NCBI GenBank assembly: GCA_963675935.2
Contig: CAXXPV010000003.1
Span: 1,488,001-1,552,000, forward strand
Length of the DNA: 64,000 bases
Source: G963675935 sp963675935
Lineage (GTDB): Bacteria; Planctomycetota; Planctomycetia; Pirellulales; Thermoguttaceae
Direction of reading: 5' to 3'
The translations under genes were made by a program, and so were the position numbers. A model generated the notes under the pieces. That model made no database searches and was not told the origin of the DNA. It saw nothing but the letters and a program-made list of their open reading frames with translations. Positions 1-8,415 of this stretch are shown here, one piece after another. Within the stretch, counting starts at the first letter, position 1. Every line of letters starts with the position of its first letter.

Positions 1-1
1 C

Positions 2-574
2 AAGGTGCCCGGCCGGTTCAACGTGTTGGAGATCGAGGGGACGACCGTGGTGGTCGATTACGGCCACAACGCGCACTCGCTGACGGCGGTGATCCAAGCG
101 CTCGAGGGATTCCCGCAATCGCGGCGCACGTGCGTTTATTCGACAGCCGGCGACCGCCGTGACGTCGACATCGTTCGCCAGGGCGAGTTGCTCGGCGCGG
201 CGTTCGACCGGGTGATTCTCTACGAGGATCATTATCTGCGCGGCCGGGCGAAGGGTGAGATCGTGGGGCTTCTCCGCCGCGGGCTGGAGTCGGCCGTTCG
301 GGCCAAGGAGATTATCGAGGTGGCCGGCGCCACGAACGCGGCCGAAACCTCGCTCACGTCGTCGCAGCCCGGCGAATTGGTGCTCCTGCAAGCCGACACC
401 ATCGACGAAACCATGCAATGGCTCCGCGATTACATCGAACGTCTGACGGCGCAAACGGCGGTCGAGCCGGAACCCGTGCCCGAAGGCGCCCCGGCATCCT
501 CCGCGGCGAAGGAAAAGTTGAATACGGCCGAAATCCAGAAGGGGGTTTTGGCCGAAGCCGTCGTCAAAGTATAG
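2..574 (+). CDS. cphA: Cyanophycin synthetase-type Mur ligase, C-terminal part (gene runs off the left edge)
   Basis: Only the last 190 codons are inside the window; the frame is open from base 2. The segment starts with PGRFNVLEIEG and VVVDYGHNAHS, the usual opening of the C-terminal Mur-ligase domain of cyanophycin synthetase, followed by a GDRRD motif and an EDHYLRGR segment matching the EDxxxRGR stretch of that family. Cyanophycin synthetase joins aspartate and arginine into a storage polymer in the cytoplasm using ATP. The last 40 residues are a Pro/Ala/Glu-rich tail that I do not recognise. The ATP-grasp half that would prove substrate class is outside the window, so a related Mur ligase is possible. 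A hairpin terminator follows at 698-729. Confidence 0.75.
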   Translation, partial: KVPGRFNVLEIEGTTVVVDYGHNAHSLTAVIQALEGFPQSRRTCVYSTAGDRRDVDIVRQGELLGAAFDRVILYEDHYLRGRAKGEIVGLLRRGLESAVRAKEIIEVAGATNAAETSLTSSQPGELVLLQADTIDETMQWLRDYIERLTAQTAVEPEPVPEGAPASSAAKEKLNTAEIQKGVLAEAVVKV

Positions 575-697
575 CGGAGGGGATGTACGTCTCACACTCC
601 GTGTAAGGTTGCGAGCTTAGCAAACCCTACCGTGGCTGCCATGACAAGAACAAGGCGAGGCCCACCAAGGCCGCGTAGGACGTTTGCACTGCGGTTG

Positions 698-729
698 CCC
701 CCCGGTCGGAAAACTGGCCGGGGGTTTTT
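698..729 (+). terminator. Rho-independent terminator after the cyanophycin synthetase-type gene
   Basis: A run of C and GG pairs with CCGGGGG across a short AT-containing loop and is followed at once by TTTTTG. The 575-697 stretch between the stop codon and the hairpin holds no convincing gene; it includes an ACACTCCGTGT fragment of a repeat found elsewhere in the window. Confidence 0.6.
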
Positions 730-827
730 GTTACGCCGGGTTTGCACCTGTTTTTCAGTTTCTTGCGAAACGTAGCACCTACCTAACACCGACGCCTTAC
801 CCCACTTCCGTGTTGCAGGCAAGGAAC

Positions 828-866
828 AAAAAAAGCCTTACGTAACTCATTGCCACGTAAGGCTTT
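828..866 (-). terminator. Terminator of the tRNA-Ser transcript
   Basis: A perfect 12-bp stem (AAAGCCTTACGT at 832-843 with its complement at 855-866) and an A-run at 828-834 that reads as a T-run on the minus strand. It lies just downstream of the minus-strand tRNA. Confidence 0.7.
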
Positions 867-871
867 AGAAG

Positions 872-953
872 CGGAGGGCACGGGAGTCGAACCCGCAACC
901 GGTTTCCCGGCACCTGATTTCGAGTCAGGCCGCTAACCATTCGCTTACCCTCC
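872..953 (-). tRNA. tRNA-Ser (anticodon CGA)
   Basis: On the minus strand a 7-bp acceptor stem GGAGGGT/GCCCTCC (one wobble pair) with discriminator G encloses an anticodon stem CCTGA/TCAGG with loop CTCGAAA, giving anticodon CGA. It has a long variable arm (class II) and a T-arm with GGTTCGACTCC. CCA is not encoded. The long variable arm and the G discriminator both fit serine. Confidence 0.9.
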
Positions 954-954
954 G

Positions 955-1268
955 AAGGGCGTCGTAAGTTCTTACGCCAAATTGACTTCTGGCGTCATCT
1001 CAATTAGGCTAGGAATTGAACTTTCTCGACTGACGCCCGTTTTGACGCCCGGCAAGGCGTTCATGGGTTATCCCAGCCTACAGAGACCACTTACGATATC
1101 CGACAAAAAAGATTCTACCACACAAACCAAACCCGGCAAGCCTGTTTCTCGGCGCAAAACAGGCGGCCATCCCCCACCGATGGTTACTGCCGGCGATTTC
1201 ACGCCACCGATTTGTCGTTCATTACCGTGTGGTGAGATGCGACCTATCGCGCAACGATCGTCGGGCGG
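955..1268. other. Gene-free stretch between tRNA-Ser and the sigma-like gene
   Basis: No ORF here has coding character. The only structure I see is a short inverted repeat around 1139-1165 (GCCTGTTT with AAACAGGC). It lacks a T-run, so I do not call it a terminator. Confidence 0.4.
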
Positions 1269-2027
1269 CTACTCGCGCGTGACGTCATCTTGAGTCTTGT
1301 CGCCCATGAAGCGTAGCAGCTTGCGTCGAATTCGGTGGCTGAGCTGCCAGATGTTCGACGGGGTGAATGTCTGTCCCACCACGTCGGAAGACTCGCCAAG
1401 CAGATGTTCGCTGCAAAAGACTCTCTCGCGAGGAGTGAGTGTGTCGAGGAACTCCGCCAGGATGTTGACCGGTTGGGCTCCATCCTGGGCTTGATGCTTC
1501 GGCCTCTCACGGAGCGCCGCCAATTCACGCTTGCGGCGGCGAACTTCCGTGCGGAAGTATCGCGCGATCTCACTGGTCGCCCTCGCACGCATGAACGTAA
1601 TCAACCGGGCGCCACGGCTCGGCTTGTATCGCGAGAGCATCTCGCCGTCGTTGGCCACCAGCGCATACCAGACGCGGGCGGCGATTTCGTCGACCAAGCT
1701 GGCGTCCGCGTTTTGCGTGGTAAGCATGATCCTGATGGAAATCAGCAGCGGCTCGTGACACTGGGCATAAAGCTGCTCCCAAGCCGCCACTTCACCGGCC
1801 AGGCAGCGCTTGGCCAGCAACTCGTCCGCGCGCAGTCCCTCGTTTTTCGCATCGTCATTCTCGGCGGCATCAGGACATGGCTGTCCGCCGGACGACGGCG
1901 CGATCGGGCCATCGTAGCCGTCAGAATTAAGAAGTTTTTTCTTCACAACAGATCGGCCACAATTGAGGGATTCTCGTACCGCTATAGACGCAGCTTTGAT
2001 TCTAGCTACCCGACAATGGCTCGTCAA
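1269..2027 (-). CDS. ECF-like RNA polymerase sigma factor (degenerate, planctomycete type)
   Basis: The central part (LAKRCLAGEVAAWEQLY, then DEIAARVWYALVAND) resembles sigma-70 region 2, where the factor grips core polymerase and the -10 element. The C-terminal part has LTPRERVFC and a helix-turn-helix-like WQLSHRIRRKLLRFM, as in region 4, which reads the -35 element. The first 60 or so residues are variable. The start at 2027 would be TTG; GTG at 1946 (VKKKLLNSDG) is an equally good choice and removes 27 residues. A 63-residue gene lies just upstream on the same strand and may be cotranscribed. Its position next to the PEP-CTERM block makes it a candidate, unproven, for reading the shared promoter motif described there. 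The match to the family is by pattern only. Confidence 0.6.
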   Translation of the reverse strand: MTSHCRVARIKAASIAVRESLNCGRSVVKKKLLNSDGYDGPIAPSSGGQPCPDAAENDDAKNEGLRADELLAKRCLAGEVAAWEQLYAQCHEPLLISIRIMLTTQNADASLVDEIAARVWYALVANDGEMLSRYKPSRGARLITFMRARATSEIARYFRTEVRRRKRELAALRERPKHQAQDGAQPVNILAEFLDTLTPRERVFCSEHLLGESSDVVGQTFTPSNIWQLSHRIRRKLLRFMGDKTQDDVTRE

Positions 2028-2130
2028 TAATTTTCCACAAAACTCTTGGGGGGGTAGCGATTATTCGCGCGGAGGAGACTGGATTGCCATAACTCATTGA
2101 GATAATGGAACTTATGGCTTTCCATAGCCC

Positions 2131-2322
2131 TTACGGCGTATCGTCGCCGTCTCCATCCTCTCGGGAATCCGGCAGCGGCCCTCGGGTGGAGTCCAGCCAA
2201 TCGAGGTATTCCTCGATTTCGTGGAGCGGCATGCCCAGCGACAACGCGGTTCGGATCGCCTCGGTACGCTCCAAGAACGTCCCTGCATGTTCCAACATGA
2301 GTTTGGCGATTTCGTGTGGCAT
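2131..2322 (-). CDS. Small acidic helical protein, 63 residues, upstream of the sigma-like gene
   Basis: Starts MPHEIAKLMLEHAGTF and continues through an amphipathic stretch, SLGMPLHEIEEYLDWLDS, to a disordered acidic tail rich in Asp and Gly. There is no signal peptide or membrane segment. The clean start, the lack of rare codons and the position 100 bases upstream of the sigma-like gene on the same strand argue that it is real and perhaps cotranscribed. Small proteins of this style occur in planctomycete genomes, from memory and unchecked. Function unknown; an accessory to the sigma factor is one possibility. Confidence 0.5.
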   Translation of the reverse strand: MPHEIAKLMLEHAGTFLERTEAIRTALSLGMPLHEIEEYLDWLDSTRGPLPDSREDGDGDDTP

Positions 2323-2521
2323 GGCATTGCGGGAAGCATATCACATCGTATCGGCTGGTGCCAGCGAGACTTCGGTCCCCCTGATGGCCCTACACGCGGC
2401 TGCACGGCAGGCAGACGCCATCATCGCGTCGAGCTATAATGAGGCGTATAATGAGGCTGTCGATGGGATTTTTTCTAAACCGCATTTTGCACTGCCGGGG
2501 AGAGAAAACACAGGAAAACCA

Positions 2522-4354
2522 ATGATGCACCGAGGGCTGTTGGTCCTGACCGGGTTGATTATCGCGGCGGCGACGCTCCCGGCGCCAACGGTCGCGAGTG
2601 TCGTCGTGTTGGTCAACCGCACGAATAGCCCGATCGCATTGACATACGCCGATTCGGATGGGCGGCAGGTGCTTTACACGCTTGGTTCCGAAGGAGCAAT
2701 TCCCGTGCCCGCGGATAACGCGGACGGCGCTGCAACCGTGGTTTTTGATGTCGGCGGTCGTCCGCGTCGACAGACTCTCCATGGCGACGGCATCTACGAA
2801 TTCCGAGACAAAGACGGCAACGCCGAATGGTTGAATCACCCGCTCCCCGGTTTTCCGGTTCCGACCACCCGCCCAGCGGCTGCCAAGTCTGTTCGCCCAT
2901 CAGACGCCGTCCGCACCATCCCCATCGAAATCCTGGCAGACGACAAGGAGCCGACCGTGCGACGGCTTTGGGAGAAGCGGTATCGGGATCGGCTGTCCGC
3001 AGCCTCCGACATTATCGAGCGCTGTTGCCGCGTCCGTTTCAAGGTGGCGGCGGTCGGCACGTGGCACTCGAAGGACGGCGCCCGCGACTTGTCGCAACTT
3101 ATCGCCGAGTTTGAACGGACGGTCAAGCCGGACCCGGCGTGGCTGGCGATCGGCTTCACCGGCCGGCACGAGGGGCTTCAAGACCAACAGCACATGGGCG
3201 GCACGCGCGGACCGTGCCGCCGCCACATCCTCATCCGCGAATGGGGCCATGATGTTTCCGAATCGGAACGGCTGGAAATGCTCGTCCACGAATTGGGGCA
3301 CTATCTCGGGGCGGTCCACTCGGCGGAAAAGCACTCCGTCATGCGTCCCGACATCAGCGATCGACAGGCCCGCGCACGCAGCTTCCACATCGGCTTCGAC
3401 GCCCCCAATACGCTGGCCATGTATCTGGTGGGCGAGGAGCTTCGCAGCCGCGCCGCCCCATTGGCTCACCTCTGCCAGCTCCCGCCCGCCACCAAGGAGC
3501 GGATGAGGGCGGTCTACGGCCTGCTCGCCGCGGAGTTGCCCAACGATCCGGCGGCGCTCCAGTATTCGGCCATGCTCGACCAGTCGTTGGGCATGGCCGG
3601 CGAGCCGCCCGATCGCATTCAGGCCGTGGTTGCCGGCGCGCGGATCGTGGCGAAGGCGGTGGCCGAGGCCGCCCGCACGAAACGGCAATTGCCCTCGGAA
3701 AACGCCAACCGCGCCGGAGCCCCGTTGCGGCTGGACGGCGACAAACTGAGCGAATACTACGTTCGCCAGGCCGCTGCCGCCGCTCGTCAACTTCCGCCAG
3801 CCGTCGGTCCCAGGGCGTTCTTGCTAGGCCTGGGCGTTGCGATGGACGGCTCGGAGGGATTGCCCAAAACGCCGATCACCGACGGTTTCTGGCAGCAGAT
3901 CGAGTCATCCTCGGAGCGGGTCGCGCGACTGGCCGTCATGGGAACTCCCACCATGCGGGCACGCCGCGACCTGGCTCGGCATTTCACAATGTCCGCCGCG
4001 CTGACTGTCCTGGTCGGTCCGCAAGGCGCCGAAGGGATTGGCATCCTCAAAGAGCTTTCCGACTCGCGTGGCGGCAGCGGGTTCAGTTTCGTCGATTTCT
4101 CGGCCGATCTGTCGGGCATTGTCTTCGCCGAAGCGGTTGGCGCCGGCAAAATCTCACTCGCCCGATTGGAAGACGGCTTCACCGTCGCCGACTTCGTGTC
4201 CGACACGGACGGTCTGAAAGAAGGCATTGGCTGGGACGATTTCGTCAGCAGTTACGGCTATCCGCCCGACAAGCGGTTGTTTCAGCAGCGGGAGTCGATT
4301 CGGCGGCGGATTCTAGCCCTGCCGGGGCACTGCGATGCCGACCATCGAAACTAA
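2522..4354 (+). CDS. Secreted metzincin-type zinc metalloprotease
   Basis: The product is 610 residues from the first of two tandem ATGs at 2522. Residues 1-24 form a signal peptide (MMHRGLLVLTGLIIAAATL, then PAPTVAS). A zinc motif HELGHYLGAVH lies at residues 256-266, with His256, His260 and His266 as ligands and Glu257 as catalyst; VM-R-P at 273-276 could hold the Met-turn (Met274). This is the extended HExxHxxGxxH signature of metzincins (clan MA(M)). The protein probably acts outside the cytoplasm. An N-terminal beta-rich domain precedes the protease part. The C-terminal 300 residues are unrecognised and carry no anchor or PEP-CTERM tail. The frame is open upstream to 2105, but that part has no coding character. 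It converges on the PEP-CTERM gene at 4488. Confidence 0.75.
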   Translation: MMHRGLLVLTGLIIAAATLPAPTVASVVVLVNRTNSPIALTYADSDGRQVLYTLGSEGAIPVPADNADGAATVVFDVGGRPRRQTLHGDGIYEFRDKDGNAEWLNHPLPGFPVPTTRPAAAKSVRPSDAVRTIPIEILADDKEPTVRRLWEKRYRDRLSAASDIIERCCRVRFKVAAVGTWHSKDGARDLSQLIAEFERTVKPDPAWLAIGFTGRHEGLQDQQHMGGTRGPCRRHILIREWGHDVSESERLEMLVHELGHYLGAVHSAEKHSVMRPDISDRQARARSFHIGFDAPNTLAMYLVGEELRSRAAPLAHLCQLPPATKERMRAVYGLLAAELPNDPAALQYSAMLDQSLGMAGEPPDRIQAVVAGARIVAKAVAEAARTKRQLPSENANRAGAPLRLDGDKLSEYYVRQAAAAARQLPPAVGPRAFLLGLGVAMDGSEGLPKTPITDGFWQQIESSSERVARLAVMGTPTMRARRDLARHFTMSAALTVLVGPQGAEGIGILKELSDSRGGSGFSFVDFSADLSGIVFAEAVGAGKISLARLEDGFTVADFVSDTDGLKEGIGWDDFVSSYGYPPDKRLFQQRESIRRRILALPGHCDADHRN

Positions 4355-4385
4355 GGCGTTGTATCAAATTAAGTTGCCCAAATGG

Positions 4386-4446
4386 CGTAGGACGGATTTC
4401 CGAATCCGTCCCGAAAACCAGGACGAAGTCGGAAATCCGTCCTACG
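4386..4446. repeat. Palindromic intergenic repeat, GTAGGACGGATTTCC family, copy 1
   Basis: GTAGGACGGATTTCCGAATC and a near-complementary right arm ending GGAAATCCGTCCTAC form a long hairpin between two convergent genes. A second copy lies at 9552-9610. Its position suggests it could stop transcription from both sides, but it has no T-run. Confidence 0.7.
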
Positions 4447-4487
4447 TCTTGCGCAAATTGTTCTGTTACAAGTCCTAATGGGACAGA

Positions 4488-5153
4488 TCAGCTTTGGCGA
4501 TGCCGCCAAGCGCAGGCCGCCAGAGCCGATGCCGCAAGGCCCAGTAGGATCATCAATGAACCGGGCTCGGGAACGGCCGTGCCTGCGATCTGTCCCGTGC
4601 TGCCCGAACTGCCGAACCCCACCAACGGCTCGCCATCAACGCCAGGGGCGGGGCCGACGAGAGTGTCGATCAACAGCATAATCGTGATGTCGCCGCCGAT
4701 GACCAAGCCGTCCGGAAGATGCTGCGTGATCGTGCCGGTTGCATTTCCATCGATCTCGACGGATTTAGTGCCTAATTCGTTCGCGTACGACACGAACAAG
4801 TTCCCCAACGGCATTGATAGCAGTGTGTCGGTCGAAGAGGACAACGTGAAGTACGAACCTTCGCCACTGGGCTCCACCCAGCCGTTTTCCGGGATGTCAG
4901 CCACCCCTTGAATGTGAACATCGGCGTGTAGGTCGAGGTCGCTTCCACTAAGAGTATAACTATACTTTGAACTTGGTTTTTGGAAGGTTATCGAACCCAA
5001 CGCCGCGCCATTGTCTTCAATTGTGCCATTGTCAAACATCAGGTTCAAACCGCTAACGCTGATGGTAAGCTCTTCGGCCGCGGCCGGCAGTGATGTCGTC
5101 GCAACCAGTGCGCCGGCCAGCAACAGAGTCCAACTTACGCGAGCATGTCTCAT
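4488..5153 (-). CDS. PEP-CTERM surface protein, 221 residues
   Basis: An N-terminal signal peptide (WTLLLAGALVATTSLPAAA) and a C-terminal VPEPGSLMILLGL helix followed by a basic tail WRHRQS make a standard PEP-CTERM substrate: exported, then cleaved near the PEP motif by exosortase. The middle is a beta-rich domain without cysteines. It resembles the next gene upstream (SVSGLNLMFDNG here, DVVGLNFKYDAS there), so the two look like tandem paralogues. Only 27 bases separate them, and this gene has no copy of the shared promoter motif, so it is probably the second gene of a two-gene unit. GAAGG stands 9 bases before the ATG. Ligand or partner unknown. Confidence 0.8.
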   Translation of the reverse strand: MRHARVSWTLLLAGALVATTSLPAAAEELTISVSGLNLMFDNGTIEDNGAALGSITFQKPSSKYSYTLSGSDLDLHADVHIQGVADIPENGWVEPSGEGSYFTLSSSTDTLLSMPLGNLFVSYANELGTKSVEIDGNATGTITQHLPDGLVIGGDITIMLLIDTLVGPAPGVDGEPLVGFGSSGSTGQIAGTAVPEPGSLMILLGLAASALAACAWRHRQS

Positions 5154-5180
5154 GATTTCTTACCTTCGTTGAAGAATGAT

Positions 5181-5975
5181 TCAATTGTCGCTAGACGGTA
5201 ATTCGACGCGTGCCGATCGCTGTATCCGCCGGCGTTTTTTCCATGAACAGATTTCCAACCCCATTACTCCGATAGCCAACAGAGCGGCGAAGGAGGCGGG
5301 CTCGGGAACCTGCATCCCGCCTACAGTGGCCATTCCACCTTGCGCCCAGAAACCGGTCAAATTGCCGGTAGTCTTATCAACCGATGTCGTGATAGTTGTG
5401 CTGGAAACGCGAACTGTGATCGGTTGCTCTGCGTCGATCACCAGTCCGAAGGGCAAGTCCTGTGAGACCACGGCAAGCGATGGGCCTTGGGCCCTGAATT
5501 GGAGGCCCGTGCTTTTGTAGGTCACGTTAACGGCACCGAGTTCCAACGAAAGGAAACGTTTCCCGCTGGAATCCATCAGATCGAAGCCAAATTGCTGCCC
5601 AGTGGAAGATGTGACAGTGCTCCAGCCGCCGCGGGGGGGGGCCGAGGGGATGTCGTAAATCCCGCAGATCAGAAAATCGGCGTACAGTTCAGATCCCGTC
5701 TCGCTCAAGAGCGAACCTTTCAGTACGCCTCCCAAATAGAAATTGATAAGCGTAACCTGTGTGGCCTCGCCCGTGAGTCCGTGGCCACCGTCAATCGACG
5801 TGGATTCCTTCGATGGGGCATCGAATAGGCTGCCGTCCTGTGACGCATCGTACTTGAAGTTCAGGCCGACGACATCGATTTCGAGCCCGATCGAAGCCAG
5901 CGATGCCGAGGCTGGCAAGATCACTGCTGCCGCTGCCAAACCCAAGATGCACAGAAATCGGTGAAGCTGTTTCAT
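5181..5975 (-). CDS. PEP-CTERM surface protein, 264 residues
   Basis: ATG at 5975 gives a good signal peptide (MKQLHRFLCILGLAAAAVIL, then PASASLAS); the frame is open further upstream, but that part overlaps the promoter motif. The C-terminus has VPEPASFAALLAIGVMG, then KKRRR and a 13-residue extension. The mature domain shares its opening and overall pattern with the downstream neighbour. It is first in a probable two-gene unit and has the TGTCAGGA/CTATAG motif at 6029-6058, about 50 bases before the start. Exosortase should process it at the outer surface. Function of the domain unknown. Confidence 0.8.
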   Translation of the reverse strand: MKQLHRFLCILGLAAAAVILPASASLASIGLEIDVVGLNFKYDASQDGSLFDAPSKESTSIDGGHGLTGEATQVTLINFYLGGVLKGSLLSETGSELYADFLICGIYDIPSAPPRGGWSTVTSSTGQQFGFDLMDSSGKRFLSLELGAVNVTYKSTGLQFRAQGPSLAVVSQDLPFGLVIDAEQPITVRVSSTTITTSVDKTTGNLTGFWAQGGMATVGGMQVPEPASFAALLAIGVMGLEICSWKKRRRIQRSARVELPSSDN

Positions 5976-6028
5976 TATTGCAAATCTTGCCCTGGGGGCG
6001 CAAACTGCCCCCGCCCTTTCTCTATAGC

Positions 6029-6058
6029 CTATAGACCACCGAGACCCGATTCCTGACA
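6029..6058 (-). promoter_or_regulatory. Shared PEP-CTERM promoter motif, copy 1
   Basis: Minus strand: TGTCAGGA (6051-6058), 16 nt, CTATAG (6029-6034). A CCCC box (6095-6098) lies 36 nt further upstream. The layout resembles an ECF-type -35/-10 pair, with the start codon 53 bases downstream. Confidence 0.65.
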
Positions 6059-6148
6059 AACGTATCTGAAGGATTTCTTAAACAACTCCACAGCGGGGTA
6101 ACACTGCGGAAAATACCGGCACCAAGACGCCAAGATGCAAGGAAGGAT

Positions 6149-6179
6149 AAAAAAGGGCCGCCCGCGACGGGTGACCCTT
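6149..6179 (-). terminator. Terminator after the PEP-CTERM gene at 6236-7057
   Basis: On the minus strand AAGGG..CCCG pairs with CGGG..CCCTT and is followed by TTTTTT. A close relative stands at 9675-9707 after the homologous gene at 9788-10564. Confidence 0.6.
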
Positions 6180-6235
6180 CATTTGGTTCTTCTCGATTAG
6201 AGCGGCAGTTCGACTGTCACCCCAATGCCGGGACG

Positions 6236-7057
6236 CTACGCTGCCCGCCGCCGCCACGCGCCGAAACCAACCGCAGCCAAGCCCAAGAGCGACCACACGA
6301 TGATGGTGGCGGGCTCGGGGACGGCCTCCAGGTTCATCGTCGCCGTATCTCCGTTAGTCAGTGTCAACTTGACTCCGTCGAGATAGCTATACGACGTAGG
6401 ACTGGCCGTCGCATAACTGGCGATGATGTCAATAAACAGGATTTTTTCAGTTCCGTACGTCGTGTGCAAATACTCGAAGTCGCGCGGCGTAAAGTCATCC
6501 CCAGTGCCCTTAATCCAATTCGTTTTAAGCGTGTTAGCACTCCATTCGTTCCAACTGCCGACTGTTGTCGGCCAGGCAAAATTGAACCTGTGGTCATACC
6601 ATGTTGAGGAGGAGCCGCCGTTGGTTGTCTTTTCAGTATAGATCTTTACTTGCCAGTCGAGGCCGCTCTCCAACTTCGTCCAGTAGGTGACGTCGGAAAG
6701 GGCACCGATAGTGACGTCTGTGACACCAAAAATGGCTTTTGGGGCAAGCCGGAATGACGTGTAATCACGCCCACCAGAAACGGCAGTTCCCTGGACGTTT
6801 GAATAGAACGAGCCACTGGCGAAGCCGGGCGCGTATTGGGTCACACTCCCCTCCGGCGGGGACACAGCTGGGGACGGACCGGCGTCATAGCCAAACTTGG
6901 CGCCAGCCTGCCCGTTCGAGAACGTTGACCCGTCCGCTAAGTCCGCAGGTGTCACCACGTAGCTCACATTGATGGCAGCCAAAGCTCGTCCGGAATTAGC
7001 CAAACCGAAACAAACCACCAATGCTGCCACACCCAGCAAAATCTCAAACCGTTTCAT
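6236..7057 (-). CDS. PEP-CTERM surface protein, 273 residues
   Basis: ATG at 7057 follows GGGAGAG and gives a signal peptide (MKRFEILLGVAALVVCFGLA). The C-terminus is VPEPATIIVWSLLGLAAVGF then GAWRRRAA, a standard sorting tail. The mature part is a glycine, serine, threonine and tyrosine-rich beta domain with no recognised family. Its 5' flank (7058-7277) is nearly identical to that of the gene at 9788-10564. Its 3' end and terminator also match that gene, while the middles differ. Promoter motif at 7183-7212. Confidence 0.8.
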   Translation of the reverse strand: MKRFEILLGVAALVVCFGLANSGRALAAINVSYVVTPADLADGSTFSNGQAGAKFGYDAGPSPAVSPPEGSVTQYAPGFASGSFYSNVQGTAVSGGRDYTSFRLAPKAIFGVTDVTIGALSDVTYWTKLESGLDWQVKIYTEKTTNGGSSSTWYDHRFNFAWPTTVGSWNEWSANTLKTNWIKGTGDDFTPRDFEYLHTTYGTEKILFIDIIASYATASPTSYSYLDGVKLTLTNGDTATMNLEAVPEPATIIVWSLLGLAAVGFGAWRRRAA

Positions 7058-7277
7058 CGCACTCTCCCTTGGCCCTTGCGGGCCGTTTCGCAGCTTGCCG
7101 CTCCGGTTGAAGGCTCTCGCCCTGGATAAGAACCGAAGCAGCCGATATGTTAAAAAGACGCTTGATTCACAACTTCTATCCCCTTTAGACCGCCGAGGCT
7201 CGATTCCTGACAATGGTTTCCTGATTGTTTTCAGAAGCAACTCTATGGCGGGGTGTTTTTCTCCAAGCCATCACTGA
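7058..7277 (-). repeat. Duplicated 220-bp upstream block, copy 1
   Basis: Aligns without gaps, and with few mismatches, to 10565-10784. It carries the leader, the promoter motif and the CCCC box of the downstream PEP-CTERM gene. Confidence 0.75.
7183..7212 (-). promoter_or_regulatory. Shared PEP-CTERM promoter motif, copy 2
   Basis: Minus strand: TGTCAGGA (7205-7212), 16 nt, CTAAAG (7183-7188). The CCCC box (7250-7253) lies 37 nt upstream. Confidence 0.65.
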
Positions 7278-7281
7278 TCTC

Positions 7282-8106
7282 TCAGCGAGGCATTCCGCGG
7301 GCAACAATGTCCTGGATCGCCTGGCGGTTCTCGTCCGACCACGCCTGGCGGCCAACCGACCCGCGCCGCCGACTGATCCTCAGGCCTAGCCAACTTCCAA
7401 AGCCCAACAACGACCAGATGATGATCGTGGCGGGTTCGGGAACCACGGCGATGTTAACACTTAAACGGAGACTTGTTGGTGCAATCCAATCGGACGTATA
7501 GTCTAAACTGAAGGAATGCAGGGGAATCGAGGCAAGATTCGAGATAAATGCGGTATTAAGATTATCCCAATTGCCAGACCCACTGCTTTTGATTGCATCA
7601 GGATTGACGCCGTTGTCAGCAACAGCATCCCACGTTGTCAACGATGTCCCACGAGTAAAGATTGAGGAGCTTGTGTCGAGGACGGTTGTGCTTCCCAGCC
7701 GGTCCTTTATGGTGAACGTGCCGGCGATTCCTCCCCCGTATTCAACGTCTAGGTCGCGCCAATCGATGGCAAAGCCCAGCACGTCAATTTTAGTGGTTTG
7801 CGCCGTGCCCGTAGCAAAGAATTCAAACAGGAGGGATTGGCCTGGTTTGACGTAATTCAAGTCTCCCGTGCTATAGTCCATCGTACTGCTGGAAGAGACT
7901 CTCAAATCAAACCCGGCCCCCGCCACATTAACATAAGTGTGGCTCGTGCTGGTGACCAACTCATCAAACGAGAGAACTCCGGCGGCCACGTTCGTGACAA
8001 CACCCGAGCCCTGAGTGTTCAAGGTGACGATAGAAGCCTCGGCGGGCAATGCAACCAACATCGCCAACCCGACGGAAATCAGCACTACGATCGTGGAACG
8101 CTTCAC
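7282..8106 (-). CDS. PEP-CTERM surface protein with a conserved extension after the sorting tail, 274 residues
   Basis: GTG at 8106 follows GGGAGAG and gives the signal peptide VKRSTIVVLISVGLAMLVAL (then PAEAS). The C-terminal VPEPATIIIWSLLGFGSWLG and ISRRR are followed by a further 22 residues (GSVGRQAWSDENRQAI, then QDIVARGMPR). Normally a PEP-CTERM protein stops within a few residues of the basic cluster. The gene at 10874-11635 has almost the same extension. The mature domain is beta-rich and serine/threonine-rich, family unknown. Promoter motif at 8191-8220. Confidence 0.8.
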   Translation of the reverse strand: MKRSTIVVLISVGLAMLVALPAEASIVTLNTQGSGVVTNVAAGVLSFDELVTSTSHTYVNVAGAGFDLRVSSSSTMDYSTGDLNYVKPGQSLLFEFFATGTAQTTKIDVLGFAIDWRDLDVEYGGGIAGTFTIKDRLGSTTVLDTSSSIFTRGTSLTTWDAVADNGVNPDAIKSSGSGNWDNLNTAFISNLASIPLHSFSLDYTSDWIAPTSLRLSVNIAVVPEPATIIIWSLLGFGSWLGLRISRRRGSVGRQAWSDENRQAIQDIVARGMPR

Positions 8107-8190
8107 TTTAGTCTCTCCCTTGACACATTGCGGGCCGCTCCGGTTGACCGACGCGGCGAAACCAATTGCATCCCGCAATCCTCTAAGACC

Positions 8191-8220
8191 CTGTAGCCCG
8201 CCGAAGGGTGATTCCTGACA
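8191..8220 (-). promoter_or_regulatory. Shared PEP-CTERM promoter motif, copy 3
   Basis: Minus strand: TGTCAGGA (8213-8220), 16 nt, CTACAG (8191-8196). The CCCC box (8257-8260) lies 36 nt upstream. Confidence 0.65.
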
Positions 8221-8415
8221 AACGATTTCGGATTTCTTCCAAAACAACCTCGCGGAGGGGGTGGCGGAATCCTCCAAAGCATCGACTCGAACATTGATCC
8301 AATGCTGATTCTCGCGAATCTGCTCTGATTAGCTCGGAGCATTCGGCAACGGACGCGCGTGTTCTGAAAGCTGACTAACGATAGCTGAAAACTGGCTGCT
8401 GGCAGGGGGCCCGCC

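Noticed and set aside
954..1268. Integration site at the tRNA-Ser gene
   Set aside because: No repeat of the tRNA 3' end and no integrase gene lie nearby.
2105..2521. Upstream extension of the metalloprotease to a 749-residue protein
   Set aside because: The extra 139 residues overlap the small minus-strand gene, lack coding character and would bury the signal peptide.
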